In this document: positions 23,165-31,669 of the stretch, in pieces | How positions within the stretch are numbered: position 1 is the first letter of the stretch | Layout: every line of letters begins with the position of its first letter | Source of the DNA: an uncultured Coriobacteriaceae bacterium | Lineage (GTDB): Bacteria > Actinomycetota > Coriobacteriia > Coriobacteriales > Atopobiaceae | NCBI GenBank assembly: GCA_902797175.1 | Contig: CADBRX010000122.1 | Span: 1 to 36,944, forward strand | Direction of reading: 5' to 3' | Length of the DNA: 36,944 nt | Made by a program: the position numbers and the translations under genes | The notes under the pieces: generated by a model | Database searches by the model: none | Told to the model about the DNA's origin: nothing | Seen by the model: only the letters and a program-made list of their open reading frames with translations

Positions 23165-24724
23165 CTACTTTGCGACGTCGATGGCGCGGGACTCACGGAT
23201 GACGACGACGCGAACCTGGCCGGGATACTCCATCTCATCCTCGATCTGCTTTGCGATATCGTGGGCAAGCACCGTCGCCTGGGCATCGGAGATCTTCTCG
23301 GGCTGGACCATGACGTGAAGCTCCCTGCCGGCCTGCATCGCGTAGGTGCGCTCGACACCCTCGTGAGCGTTGGAGATCTCCTCGAGCTTCTCCAGGCGCT
23401 TGATGTAGCTCTCGGCAGACTCGCGACGAGCGCCGGGACGTGCTGCCGAGATGGCGTCGGCGGCCTGAACGAGCACGTCGAGGACGGAGTTGGGCTCGAC
23501 GTCGGCATGGTGTGCCTCGACGGCATGTACGATGTCGGCGCGCTCCCCATAGCGACGGCAGAGGTCTGCGCCGATGACGGCGTGCGGACCCTCCACCTCA
23601 TGGTCGATTGCCTTGCCAAGGTCGTGGAGAAGGCCAGCGCGCTTCGCGGGGGCAGGATTCACGCCGAGCTCAGATGCCATGACGCCGCAGAGCGTGGACA
23701 CCTGGATGGAGTGCTGGAGCACGTTTTGACCAAAGGAGGTGCGATAGCGAAGTGCTCCGAGGGTCTTGACGAGCTCAGGATGAAGGTCATGGATGCCGCA
23801 GTCGAAGGCAGCCTGCTCGCCGGCCTCGCGCACACGCTCGTTGACGAGGGTCTCAGCCTTCTTGTACATCTCCTCGATGCGCGCCGGATGGATGCGTCCA
23901 TCGGCGATGAGGTTCTCGAGCGCCACGCGGGCGATCTCGCGGCGGACAGGGTCAAAGCTCGAGAGAATCACCGTCTCCGGAGTGTCATCGATGACAAGGG
24001 AGACGCCAGAGACCTGCTCGAAGGTCCTGATGTTGCGGCCCTCGCGACCGATGATGCGGCCCTTCAGGTCGTCGGAGGGAATGTGGACGGACGTGACGGT
24101 GATCTCGCCGGCCTGATCGGCGGCGCAGCGCTGGATGGCCGTGGACACGATCTCGCGAGCGGTCTTGTCTGCCTGAGCGCGAACGCGCTGCTCGGACTCG
24201 CGAAGGATCTGGGCCTCGTCACGGACGGTCTCGGCACGGACACGATCGAGAAGCTCGTCCTTTGCCTGTGCCTGGGTCAGGACGGAGATGCGCTCGAGCT
24301 CGCTCATCTGGCGAGCGTAGAGATCGTCGATCTCGTTCTTGCGACGGTCAAGGGAGCTCTGGAGGCTCGAAAGCTGGTGCTCCTTGCGGTCGAGCGCATC
24401 GTTTCTGTGCTCAAGGGACTCCTCGCGCTGCATGATGCGATTCTCAAGGGACTGCAACTCCCCCTTGCGACGCTTCTCCTCAACCTCGGACTCCTTGCGG
24501 AGCTGGAGAATCTCTTCGCGGGCTTCTACGAGGGCCGCCTTCTTGGCCGCCTCCGCCTCGCGCTCGGCATCGGACGTGATGCGCTCGGCGCGCGACTGCG
24601 CATCCTGGACCTGACGGTTGGCCTCGGAAACCCTGGCATTGGAAGCACTGTTTGCATAGAAGTATGCCGCCAATGCGCCAATGACGAGACACAGGGCCCC
24701 GACCACAAGCGTGATGACATTCAT
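23165..24724 (-). CDS. rny: Ribonuclease Y
   Basis: This 519-residue membrane-anchored endoribonuclease starts mRNA decay. It has an N-terminal transmembrane helix (about 4-24), a long charged coiled coil (about 30-200), a KH domain (DLKGRIIGREGRNIRTFE) and an HD domain with HSIQVS and HDLGKA near residue 366 holding the metal site. The length and order are standard. GAGGAG precedes the ATG. RNase J and PNPase, its usual partners in RNA turnover, are encoded at the right end of the window. Confidence 0.97.
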   Translation of the reverse strand: MNVITLVVGALCLVIGALAAYFYANSASNARVSEANRQVQDAQSRAERITSDAEREAEAAKKAALVEAREEILQLRKESEVEEKRRKGELQSLENRIMQREESLEHRNDALDRKEHQLSSLQSSLDRRKNEIDDLYARQMSELERISVLTQAQAKDELLDRVRAETVRDEAQILRESEQRVRAQADKTAREIVSTAIQRCAADQAGEITVTSVHIPSDDLKGRIIGREGRNIRTFEQVSGVSLVIDDTPETVILSSFDPVRREIARVALENLIADGRIHPARIEEMYKKAETLVNERVREAGEQAAFDCGIHDLHPELVKTLGALRYRTSFGQNVLQHSIQVSTLCGVMASELGVNPAPAKRAGLLHDLGKAIDHEVEGPHAVIGADLCRRYGERADIVHAVEAHHADVEPNSVLDVLVQAADAISAARPGARRESAESYIKRLEKLEEISNAHEGVERTYAMQAGRELHVMVQPEKISDAQATVLAHDIAKQIEDEMEYPGQVRVVVIRESRAIDVAK

Positions 24725-24813
24725 GATGACTCCTCAGACGTTACAATGAAAGTTCAGGAAACCGCCATGAGCACGCACAGCGGAACCCGCCATCCGAGGC
24801 ACCATCCCGAAAT

Positions 24814-24834
24814 CTTGGGCATATGACGCCCAAG
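24814..24834. other. Inverted repeat in the rny leader region
   Basis: CTTGGGC (24814-24820) and GCCCAAG (24828-24834) form a perfect seven-base-pair stem with a seven-base loop, about 90 bases upstream of the rny start. It could be an mRNA leader hairpin or an operator. No U tract follows on the minus strand. Confidence 0.4.
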
Positions 24835-24854
24835 GCTATGACAGCAGCAATCTC

Positions 24855-24890
24855 AATAAAACAAAGACGTCAGCTGGCGTGCCAGCAGAC
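24855..24890 (-). terminator. Putative terminator of recA-recX
   Basis: Read on the minus strand, GTC-T-GCTGG and CCAGC-T-GAC pair around loop CACG with one T-T mismatch, and GTCTTTGTTTTATT follows. It lies about 125 bases after the recX stop codon and upstream of rny. The remaining part of the gap 24725-25013 shows no gene. Confidence 0.55.
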
Positions 24891-25013
24891 GGGAAATGAC
24901 TCAAATGACATTATTATCGTAAGTTTGGTAAAGCTGACTGTCAAATCATGCAAAGCGCGCCAACAGGGCAAACGACGTACCTTCACAAGAAACAAATCGA
25001 CGGGACGCGAGAG

Positions 25014-25697
25014 CTACTCGCTTTCGTGCTCGTCAATCACACGGCGAGCGACGCGCATCGAGACGGAAAGGGAATATCCCTTGGAACAAAGAAACCTCAC
25101 GAGCTTCTCGTAGCCGTTCTTTGGGGAGATGCGACGCGTTTGGGCAAGCTCGTAGGCTCGCGTGTCCTCGTCTTGGTCCTCAAGAAACTCGTCGGGCCAT
25201 CCGTCCAGCTCCCCAAGATCGATCCCGCGACGCCTGAGCTCCCGCTCGATGCGCATGGTTCCCCATCCGGAGGAGAGCTTGGAGCGAACGAACACCGAGG
25301 CATAGCGCTGGTCATTGAGGATGTTGGCGTCGACGGCCCGAGAGATCGCTGCCTCGCGTGACGCCTGAGAGAATCCGTCCTGCCGGAGCTTCTCGTCAAT
25401 CTCTTGCGTGGCGTAGTCTCGCCTGTTGACGAGACGCTCGATGCGCAGGGACGCTTGCCGGGCGGACTCCTCGCGAAGGGCATACAGGAGCTCTGCGCGA
25501 GAGGAGGGGTTCAGTTCGTTTGAGTCGAGCTTGGCCTTGAGCGTCTTTCCCACCGAAAGGGGTATGCTCAGATGCTCCTCTCCCCTGTCAGGGGTGACGA
25601 GGGTGATCTCGGCGCGAGGGCGCGGACCAGACAGCGCTGGCCCACGCCTCTCGGGAAGGGCGACCGACCACTCGAGACGATCGTTGGAGTCGTGCAC
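25014..25697 (-). CDS. recX: Regulatory protein RecX
   Basis: This 227-residue modulator of RecA caps or destabilises RecA filaments. The three-helix repeats are seen in ALREESARQASLRIERLVNR, then EKLRQDGFSQASREAAISRAVDANILND and ARAYELAQTRR-type segments, ending in CSKGYSLSVSMRVARRVIDE. A non-conserved N-terminal extension of about 65 residues precedes them. It begins five bases after recA ends, the usual recA-recX arrangement, so it is expected to be SOS-induced through the recA promoter. Confidence 0.94.
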   Translation of the reverse strand: MHDSNDRLEWSVALPERRGPALSGPRPRAEITLVTPDRGEEHLSIPLSVGKTLKAKLDSNELNPSSRAELLYALREESARQASLRIERLVNRRDYATQEIDEKLRQDGFSQASREAAISRAVDANILNDQRYASVFVRSKLSSGWGTMRIERELRRRGIDLGELDGWPDEFLEDQDEDTRAYELAQTRRISPKNGYEKLVRFLCSKGYSLSVSMRVARRVIDEHESE

Positions 25698-25702
25698 TGA
25701 GG

Positions 25703-26803
25703 CTACTCACCAATCTCGTCAAATTGGTCTGTGGAGCTCAGGGGATCCCCGACAGGCTCGTCGTCAAAGTCCAGTCCGCACTCTATGCGAACCTTGTGCT
25801 CGATCTCGTCCCTGAGGTCGGGATTTGCCGCAAGGAAGGCCTTGGCTGCCTCGCGGCCCTGCCCGAGGCGCTCCGTATCGTAGGTGAACCAGGCACCGGA
25901 TTTGTTGACGATGTCATAGTCGACCGCCATGTCGAGGATGGAGCCCTCCTTGGAAATGCCCGTGCCGTACATGATGTCGAACTCGGCCTGCTTGAAGGGG
26001 GCGGCGACCTTGTTCTTGACGACCTTGACCCTCACGCGGCTTCCGATGACGTCCTGGCCCTGCTTGATGGAGTCGACACGCCTGATGTCCATGCGTACCG
26101 AGGAGAAGAACTTGAGCGCCCGACCACCTGGCGTGGTCTCGGGATTGCCAAACATGACGCCAATCTTCTCTCTGAGCTGGTTGATAAAGATGCATGTGGT
26201 GTTGGACTTGGAAAGAGAGCCTGCGAGCTTTCTGAGCGCCTGGCTCATGAGACGGGCCTGGAGGCCCACTGTGGTGTCACCGATCTCTCCTTCGATCTCG
26301 GCGCGAGGAACGAGGGCCGCGACAGAGTCGATAACGACGACGTCGATGGCGCCGGAGCGCACGAGCATGTCGCAGATTTCGAGTGCCTGCTCGCCGGTGT
26401 CTGGCTGCGAGATGAGCACCTCGTCGATGTCCACACCGATTCGGGCCGCATAGCCTGGGTCTAAGGCGTGCTCGGCATCAATGAAGGCGACGACGCCGCC
26501 CATCGCCTGAGCCTCAGCCAGGATCTCAAGTGACAACGTGGTCTTGCCCGATGATTCGGGACCGTAGATCTCTACGATACGGCCGCGCGGCACGCCACCG
26601 ATGCCAAGCGCGACATCAAGAGAGAGCGCGCCGGTGGGGATGGCCTCGACCTCAAGCTCGGGCCCGCCGTCACCAAATCGCATGATGGCACCCTTGCCGA
26701 ACTTCTTCTCTATCTCTCCCCTGGTGGCTTCGATCATCTTGTCGCGGTCTTCACCATACGTCTTTTCGTGCACCTCGCGAACAGGACCCTTGCTCTTAGC
26801 CAT
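25703..26803 (-). CDS. recA: Recombinase RecA
   Basis: This 366-residue recombinase forms filaments on single-stranded DNA, drives strand exchange and activates LexA cleavage. The Walker A motif is GPESSGKT (residues 81-88), with Walker [10 protein letters not shown] and loop L2 around [17 protein letters not shown]. The length is normal and there is no intein. The start [10 protein letters not shown] follows AAGGGGA; the open frame upstream crosses the promoter and is not coding. The promoter carries a LexA operator. Confidence 0.99.
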   Translation of the reverse strand: MAKSKGPVREVHEKTYGEDRDKMIEATRGEIEKKFGKGAIMRFGDGGPELEVEAIPTGALSLDVALGIGGVPRGRIVEIYGPESSGKTTLSLEILAEAQAMGGVVAFIDAEHALDPGYAARIGVDIDEVLISQPDTGEQALEICDMLVRSGAIDVVVIDSVAALVPRAEIEGEIGDTTVGLQARLMSQALRKLAGSLSKSNTTCIFINQLREKIGVMFGNPETTPGGRALKFFSSVRMDIRRVDSIKQGQDVIGSRVRVKVVKNKVAAPFKQAEFDIMYGTGISKEGSILDMAVDYDIVNKSGAWFTYDTERLGQGREAAKAFLAANPDLRDEIEHKVRIECGLDFDDEPVGDPLSSTDQFDEIGE

Positions 26804-26837
26804 GTGCTTCCCCTTCTTTCGGCAGTGATCCCCATTA

Positions 26838-26866
26838 ATAGTATACGAACAATGGTTCGTGGTCAA
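26838..26866 (-). promoter_or_regulatory. recA promoter with LexA operator in the spacer
   Basis: On the minus strand, TTGACC (-35, 26861-26866) and TACTAT (-10, 26838-26843) are separated by exactly 17 bases. That spacer contains the perfect palindrome ACGAACCATTGTTCGT (26845-26860), matching CGAAC-N4-GTTCG. LexA bound there must exclude RNA polymerase. The rest of 26867-27015, back to the pncC stop codon, shows no gene and no clear terminator. Confidence 0.92.
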
Positions 26867-27015
26867 CGACCATAGTTAGTACAATAGTACCTACATCTAT
26901 CACGAAGCTATGCAATCCCTGCCCCGTAACTCGCACGAGGCTGACCTGCGCTCAGAAGCACGTCATTTAGCTCCGCATATGGCGAAAAGGTTTGCAGCCG
27001 CATGAGAGGCGTCCC

Positions 27016-27522
27016 CTAGCCGTGAGAAGAAAGCTCCAAGATTCCTTCACGAAGTAGGGACAAAGCCCAGGATACGGCTTGGTTGCGGACAGCCTCGCGA
27101 TCGCCCTCGAAGTGGCAGAGCTCGGTTTTGGTGCGACCACCGTAGCTCAAGCCGAACCAAACGGTACCGATCGGTTTGCCCGGTTCCGCTCCCGTGGGGC
27201 CAGCTATGCCGGTGACCGAGACTGCCACATCGCATTTGAGCACGCGGGCGGCACCCTGACACATTTGCCGTGCACAGTCCGACGACACGACTCCGCGAGC
27301 CGGGTCCTGGATGACATCGGATTCAACGCCAAGCACGTCGTGCTTGACCTCGGGGTCGTAGCTCACGATTCCCCCGCGCACGACCGCAGAAGACCCGCTG
27401 ATCGCCGTGAGCGCGGCGCATACGAGCCCGCCGGTGCAGGACTCTGCGGTGCCCACGGTCACTCCCCGCTCGAGCCCGAGCTCGATGACCTCTCTCGAGA
27501 GGCCCAGCATCTCTCCCGTCAT
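27016..27522 (-). CDS. pncC: Nicotinamide-nucleotide amidohydrolase (CinA C-terminal domain, PncC)
   Basis: This 168-residue enzyme deamidates NMN to NaMN in the pyridine nucleotide cycle. It consists only of the CinA C-terminal domain, with the signatures ESCTGGLV, GGIVSYDPEVKHDVLGV and VTGIAGPTGAEPGKPIGTV. The N-terminal MoaB-like half of full CinA is absent, as in E. coli PncC. It overlaps pgsA by four bases and lies upstream of recA, which keeps the widespread pgsA-cinA-recA order. Confidence 0.95.
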   Translation of the reverse strand: MTGEMLGLSREVIELGLERGVTVGTAESCTGGLVCAALTAISGSSAVVRGGIVSYDPEVKHDVLGVESDVIQDPARGVVSSDCARQMCQGAARVLKCDVAVSVTGIAGPTGAEPGKPIGTVWFGLSYGGRTKTELCHFEGDREAVRNQAVSWALSLLREGILELSSHG

Positions 27523-28124
27523 TTGTCACCCACGACATAGGGCCAGCACTTGACGCCATAGTCTGCGCCGGACCAGGCGGTCAGGATGAGGGCCGCGACG
27601 AGCGAACCATATCCGACCATGCGGCAGACATTCTCGAAGCTGCCAACAGGTATCGTGATGGAGAGCAGCAGAGAGCAGATCGAGACCATCGTGGTGGCCG
27701 TCTTCCATTTGCCGAGGTCGCTGGCCGCGACGACAACTCCCTTTGCTGCAACCACCATGCGAAGACCCGAGATGACAAACTCCCGCGCGACGACCAGCAA
27801 GACCGCCCAGCTGGGAACCAGGCCAAGCTCCAAGAGGTACAGGAACGCGCAGACGACCGAGAGCTTGTCGGCAATGGGGTCAAGGAACTTTCCGAAATCG
27901 GTCACCTCTCCCCTGCTGCGAGCCAGATAGCCATCAAGCTTGTCGGTAAGCGAGATGAACACATAGAGGCAAAACGATGACCATGCAAGGGCTCCCCCGC
28001 TTCCGAGGGCGCCGCCCGTGCGTGCCAGCTCGGCAACGAGAAGCCACAGCGGGACCAAGACAATGCGGACGCAGGTGACGATATTTGCAGGTGTCCAGAT
28101 CGACCCGTTCTTCTCCTCAGACAT
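27519..28124 (-). CDS. pgsA: CDP-diacylglycerol-glycerol-3-phosphate 3-phosphatidyltransferase
   Basis: This 201-residue membrane enzyme makes phosphatidylglycerophosphate, the first step to phosphatidylglycerol and cardiolipin. The CDP-alcohol transferase motif is complete: D61-x2-D64-G-x2-A68-R69-x8-G78-x3-D82-x3-D86. The N-terminal TPANIVTCVRIVLVPL is typical of PgsA. The start ATG at 28124 is preceded by AGGAAG with an eight-base spacer; the in-frame GTG at 28133 overlaps that site. It lies between rimO and pncC with short gaps, so an operon is likely. The gene order supports PgsA here rather than the paralogue at 5066-5815. Confidence 0.95.
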   Translation of the reverse strand: MSEEKNGSIWTPANIVTCVRIVLVPLWLLVAELARTGGALGSGGALAWSSFCLYVFISLTDKLDGYLARSRGEVTDFGKFLDPIADKLSVVCAFLYLLELGLVPSWAVLLVVAREFVISGLRMVVAAKGVVVAASDLGKWKTATTMVSICSLLLSITIPVGSFENVCRMVGYGSLVAALILTAWSGADYGVKCWPYVVGDK

Positions 28125-28136
28125 CGGCTTCACTTC

Positions 28137-29450
28137 CTATCGAACGATTTCGCCTATGAGCTCGTAGCAGAACGAGTCAACAAGATCGCAGGTGACGATG
28201 TCGCCCACGGATGCCTCTCCGCTCGCGATATGCACCGCACCGTCGCTGTCTGGTGCCTGGAACCAGGTATGCCCGATGAGCTCGAGGCCGTCCTCGGACT
28301 CTTCCACGCCATCGATGATGACCTTGACCCGTTCGCCCACATGCTTTGCCGTCGCGGCAAAGCCCAGCTGCTCGGTTAGGTCGATGAGCCGCTGGGTTCG
28401 CTCGAGCTTGACGTCCTCGTCGACCTGCCCCTCCATGCGGGCGGCACGCGTTCCCTCCTCGGGAGAGAAGGAGAAGACGGAGGTGTAGTCAAACTCCTGC
28501 TCAGAGATGAAGTCAAAGAGCTCGTCGGCCTCCTGGTCCGTCTCGCTGGGAAAACCCGCCATGCCGGTCGTCCTCAGAACCATGCCGGGGATCTCTGACC
28601 TCAGCCGTGCAAAGAGCTCGCGCAGCTGCTCGGCAGAGCCGGAGCGGTTCATGGCCCTCAGTATGCGCTCAGAGCAGTGCTGGATGGGGATGTCGATGTA
28701 CGGGAGCACCTCCGGCGTGTCCCGGATGGTGGCGATGAGCTCGTCGGTCATGCCTTCGGGCTGCAGGTAGAGCACGCGCACCCAACCGCCGACGTCGCGC
28801 ACGAGGGCGGCCACCTCCCTGAGGAGCCAGGCAAGCGTGCGGGGCTCCTCGAGATCCTTGCCCCATATCCCCGTGTCCTGGCCAATGAGCACAAACTCGC
28901 GGACGCCTCCGTCGGCCAACCGACGGACTTCCTTTGCGATGTCCTCAAAGGGACGGGAGTAGTAGCGACCGCGGATGTAGGGAATGGCGCAGAACGAGCA
29001 GAAGCGATCGCAGCCGTCGGAAATCTTGATATACGCACTTGCGCCTTCTACCGTGCGCAAGGCGCCACTCCTCGCGCCCACGGCCGTGTCAAGCTGCAGG
29101 AGGTCGCGCACGACGGAGACTATCGAGTCCTCCTCGTCGGCACGGACGAAGGCCGACACCTCGGGAAGCTCGGGAGGGAGCTCGTCACCATAGCGAGAGG
29201 GGACGCACCCACACATGATGATGGGAAGCGAGCGGACGCCCTCGGCCACGGCATCGGCAAGCTCCAGAGTTGTCTCTATGGACTCGCTGGTTGCAGAGGC
29301 GAGAAACGAGCAGGTGTTGACGATGGCCGCGTCAGCCTCTTCGATGCTGTGCGCCTCGGAGAAACCGGCATCCAGAAGAAGTGCCCTCATGCGGTCCGTG
29401 TCGACCTCGTTCTTAGCGCAGCCAAGCGTGATGAAGAGAATACGAGCCAT
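28137..29450 (-). CDS. rimO: Ribosomal protein uS12 methylthiotransferase RimO
   Basis: This 437-residue radical SAM enzyme methylthiolates an aspartate of ribosomal protein S12. Signatures are TLGCAKNEVDTDRM at the N-terminus, NTCSFL, MCGC, the radical SAM CDRFCSFC with AIPYIRGRYYSRP, and a TRAM domain at the end. Of two adjacent in-frame ATG codons, the second (29450) is six bases from AGAGGGG, while the first abuts it, so I use 29450. The GCAKN and YIRG motifs separate RimO from MiaB. Confidence 0.97.
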   Translation of the reverse strand: MARILFITLGCAKNEVDTDRMRALLLDAGFSEAHSIEEADAAIVNTCSFLASATSESIETTLELADAVAEGVRSLPIIMCGCVPSRYGDELPPELPEVSAFVRADEEDSIVSVVRDLLQLDTAVGARSGALRTVEGASAYIKISDGCDRFCSFCAIPYIRGRYYSRPFEDIAKEVRRLADGGVREFVLIGQDTGIWGKDLEEPRTLAWLLREVAALVRDVGGWVRVLYLQPEGMTDELIATIRDTPEVLPYIDIPIQHCSERILRAMNRSGSAEQLRELFARLRSEIPGMVLRTTGMAGFPSETDQEADELFDFISEQEFDYTSVFSFSPEEGTRAARMEGQVDEDVKLERTQRLIDLTEQLGFAATAKHVGERVKVIIDGVEESEDGLELIGHTWFQAPDSDGAVHIASGEASVGDIVTCDLVDSFCYELIGEIVR

Positions 29451-29488
29451 CGCCATCCCCTCTTTGTGCGATACGACCCAGAAGGGCG

Positions 29489-29986
29489 CTAGCGATAGTT
29501 CACAAACTGGAGGGGCAGGCCGTAATCCTGTTCCTTCAGAAAGGCTATCACTTGCTGCAGAACATCACGGGAGGCGGAGCTCACGCGCAGCTTGTCGCCT
29601 TCGACCGTCGGCTTGCACTTGAGCTTGAGGTCACGGATATCCTTGGCGATCTTCTTTGCGGTGTCCTGGTCGATGCTCTGGATGACGGAACCGGACTGAC
29701 GAACCGACATTCCCGCTGCGGCGACGGGGTCCGACCAGCGCACAGCCTTGAGGTCGATCCCGCGTCGAACGAGCTTGGTGCCAAGGACGTCAATGACCTG
29801 GCTGGCTACGAACTCCGAGGGTGCCGCGATGGTGAAGGTGGCATCCTTGCGCGAAAAGTCGATGGTCGCACCCGACCCCTTGAGGTCGTAGCGCTGCGTG
29901 AGCTCGCGCGCGGTCTGCTGGTAGGCGTTGTCGACCTCTTGCATGTCCACGCTCGAGACAACGTCGAAGCTGGCTTCTTTAGCCAT
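29489..29986 (-). CDS. YajQ family nucleotide-binding protein
   Basis: This 165-residue protein of the YajQ/UPF0234 family starts with KEASFDVVSSVDMQEVDNAYQQ and ends with DYGLPLQFVNYR, both diagnostic. Family members bind c-di-GMP in Xanthomonas and can bind tRNA or GTP elsewhere; the role here is not shown. GAGGAGGAACC precedes the start. It sits 24 bases after the RodZ-like gene and 38 bases before rimO in the same direction, so it is likely part of the same long operon. Confidence 0.94.
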   Translation of the reverse strand: MAKEASFDVVSSVDMQEVDNAYQQTARELTQRYDLKGSGATIDFSRKDATFTIAAPSEFVASQVIDVLGTKLVRRGIDLKAVRWSDPVAAAGMSVRQSGSVIQSIDQDTAKKIAKDIRDLKLKCKPTVEGDKLRVSSASRDVLQQVIAFLKEQDYGLPLQFVNYR

Positions 29987-30010
29987 GGTTCCTCCTCAGG
30001 TGAATCACGG

Positions 30011-31666
30011 TCAGGCGGGCGTTCCGTCCTGCGCATTGATTCGTTGGCCACTCTCGTCGAAGAAGTAGTAGAGATCCTCTTCGGAGCTGTAGTAGATGTC
30101 GTAGCCGTTGTAGTTGTACAGGTACTCGTCCTCGCCCGTGTCGTGCTGCGACGAGTTGTTGTTGTTGTTTTCGTTGTCCTGCGAAGTCTCGTTGGACGAG
30201 TTGTCGCCCTGGTTGGCGTTGTCGTCGCTTGAGCCCTGCTGGTTGGCGTCAGTGCTGGTGGTCTTGGCCTCGGGCGTGCTCTGAATGGTGATGGTGCCGA
30301 TTCCGGAGGTCTTCGAGTCAAACTGGCGCTGGGTCCCGTTTTCGGTGACCGTCACCGCGGTGGTGTCGCCAACCTCGATCGTGATGGACTCATGCACGTC
30401 GTACGTCTCGCTCCAGGGGCCCGTCACGGTAGTCGCGATCTTGCTTTCGCCGTCGCACAGGATCTCGACCCACGAGACCATGCCCGATTCGACAGAGACG
30501 ACCACCTTGGTCTCTTTGGGCGTCTCGGTCTTCTTGGATGAGGCGCCTTCGGCGCTGGCCGCTCCCGCCTCGTCTTCCTTCTTCTCCTCCTTCAGAGCGT
30601 CGTTTGCGGCATCGACCGCCTTGTCGAGGGCGTCTTCCTTCTCGGTGTCGGTGGTCTGCTCGCTCTTGGTCACGGGGACCGTCCCACGGTCAACCTCGGT
30701 CGAGGTGTTGTTGACGCACGACCGCACCGAGAAGATGATGACAAGCGTGAGCGCGATGGCGAGAAGCCCGATGAGGGCGACGAGCGCGTGCGTCCCGTCC
30801 GAGAAGAAGTCTATGACGGCGCCCAGCAGGCCGCCACGCCTGTGGGGCACCTCACGGCTGCGGCCGCGACTGCCTTCGGATTGGCGGCGCTTGACGTTGG
30901 GCCTGCGGGTGCTCGCGATGTTACGAGACATCCTGCGCCCCGAACTGGTGGAGGCAGCCTCATAGGAGCTCGTCTCGTCATCGTAGCGAAGGTCGTCGGT
31001 GTATTGGGACGGCGTGACCCTTCTTGTGGTGACCTCGTCGCGTAGGTAGGACCCGCTGCGGGCATAGGAGCTCCTGTCCGAGGTCCTCCTTGCCCTCGCC
31101 CGCGCCGAGGCGGCACGCGTGCGCTGCGTGGAGTACGGCTGCCGCGTCGTGTAGGGACGCTGCTCGGCGCCAGCGTAGTATTCCTCTTCCACGTCGTAGC
31201 CATATGAGCGGGTGGGCTCGTCATGGAGCGTGCCCACATAGCGCCTCTGGTTGACGAGGGGTGCAGACTGCTGCCTCGAATGCGGCTGCGAGGTGGTGGC
31301 AAAGGCACCGAGGTCCCCCGCAGGCCCGCCCGAGGTGGGGAGAAGCCCCCTCGAGGCCACGTAGGGGCTGGTCCCATACCCAGAGACGTCGTCCTCGCCA
31401 CCACGCGGAGCCCCGGACTTGACGTAGTCGCTCAGGTCGGCCGAGAACTGGTTGACGACCTGTCGAGGGTTGAGGCCAAGGTAGCGTGCGTACGAAGAGA
31501 GCATGCCTTGGGCGTATCCGCTTTTGGGAATATGATCGAAGTCACCCTCCTCAAAGGCGATCAGCACCTGTTCCTTAAGGCGCAGAACCTGAGAGGCCTG
31601 GGAGATCGAGAGGCCCAGCTGTCGTCTCCTGGTGACAAGCATCTCGCTGAAGCGTGGACGTGGCAC
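30011..31666 (-). CDS. RodZ-like HTH membrane protein with tyrosine-rich tail
   Basis: This 551-residue protein has an N-terminal helix-turn-helix (about 5-75, RRRQLGLSISQASQVLRLKEQVLIAFEEGDF) as in RodZ/YmfM, which links MreB to the elongation machinery. A long Arg/Ser/Tyr-rich cytoplasmic linker (about 85-290), a transmembrane helix (about 292-314), and an extracellular DUF4115-like beta domain (about 384-462, with VSWVEILCDG) follow. Beyond the normal end comes a roughly 90-residue Asn/Gln/Ser/Asp-rich stretch closing with tyrosine-rich DEYLYNYNGYDIYYSS. It starts with GTG after GGGAGGTG, three bases from ftsK. An mreB gene is not in the window. Confidence 0.85.
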   Translation of the reverse strand: MPRPRFSEMLVTRRRQLGLSISQASQVLRLKEQVLIAFEEGDFDHIPKSGYAQGMLSSYARYLGLNPRQVVNQFSADLSDYVKSGAPRGGEDDVSGYGTSPYVASRGLLPTSGGPAGDLGAFATTSQPHSRQQSAPLVNQRRYVGTLHDEPTRSYGYDVEEEYYAGAEQRPYTTRQPYSTQRTRAASARARARRTSDRSSYARSGSYLRDEVTTRRVTPSQYTDDLRYDDETSSYEAASTSSGRRMSRNIASTRRPNVKRRQSEGSRGRSREVPHRRGGLLGAVIDFFSDGTHALVALIGLLAIALTLVIIFSVRSCVNNTSTEVDRGTVPVTKSEQTTDTEKEDALDKAVDAANDALKEEKKEDEAGAASAEGASSKKTETPKETKVVVSVESGMVSWVEILCDGESKIATTVTGPWSETYDVHESITIEVGDTTAVTVTENGTQRQFDSKTSGIGTITIQSTPEAKTTSTDANQQGSSDDNANQGDNSSNETSQDNENNNNNSSQHDTGEDEYLYNYNGYDIYYSSEEDLYYFFDESGQRINAQDGTPA

Positions 31667-31669
31667 GGG

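Noticed and set aside
25703-26803. RecA intein or domain insertion, known in some actinobacteria
   Set aside because: The protein is 366 residues, colinear with normal RecA, with no insertion.
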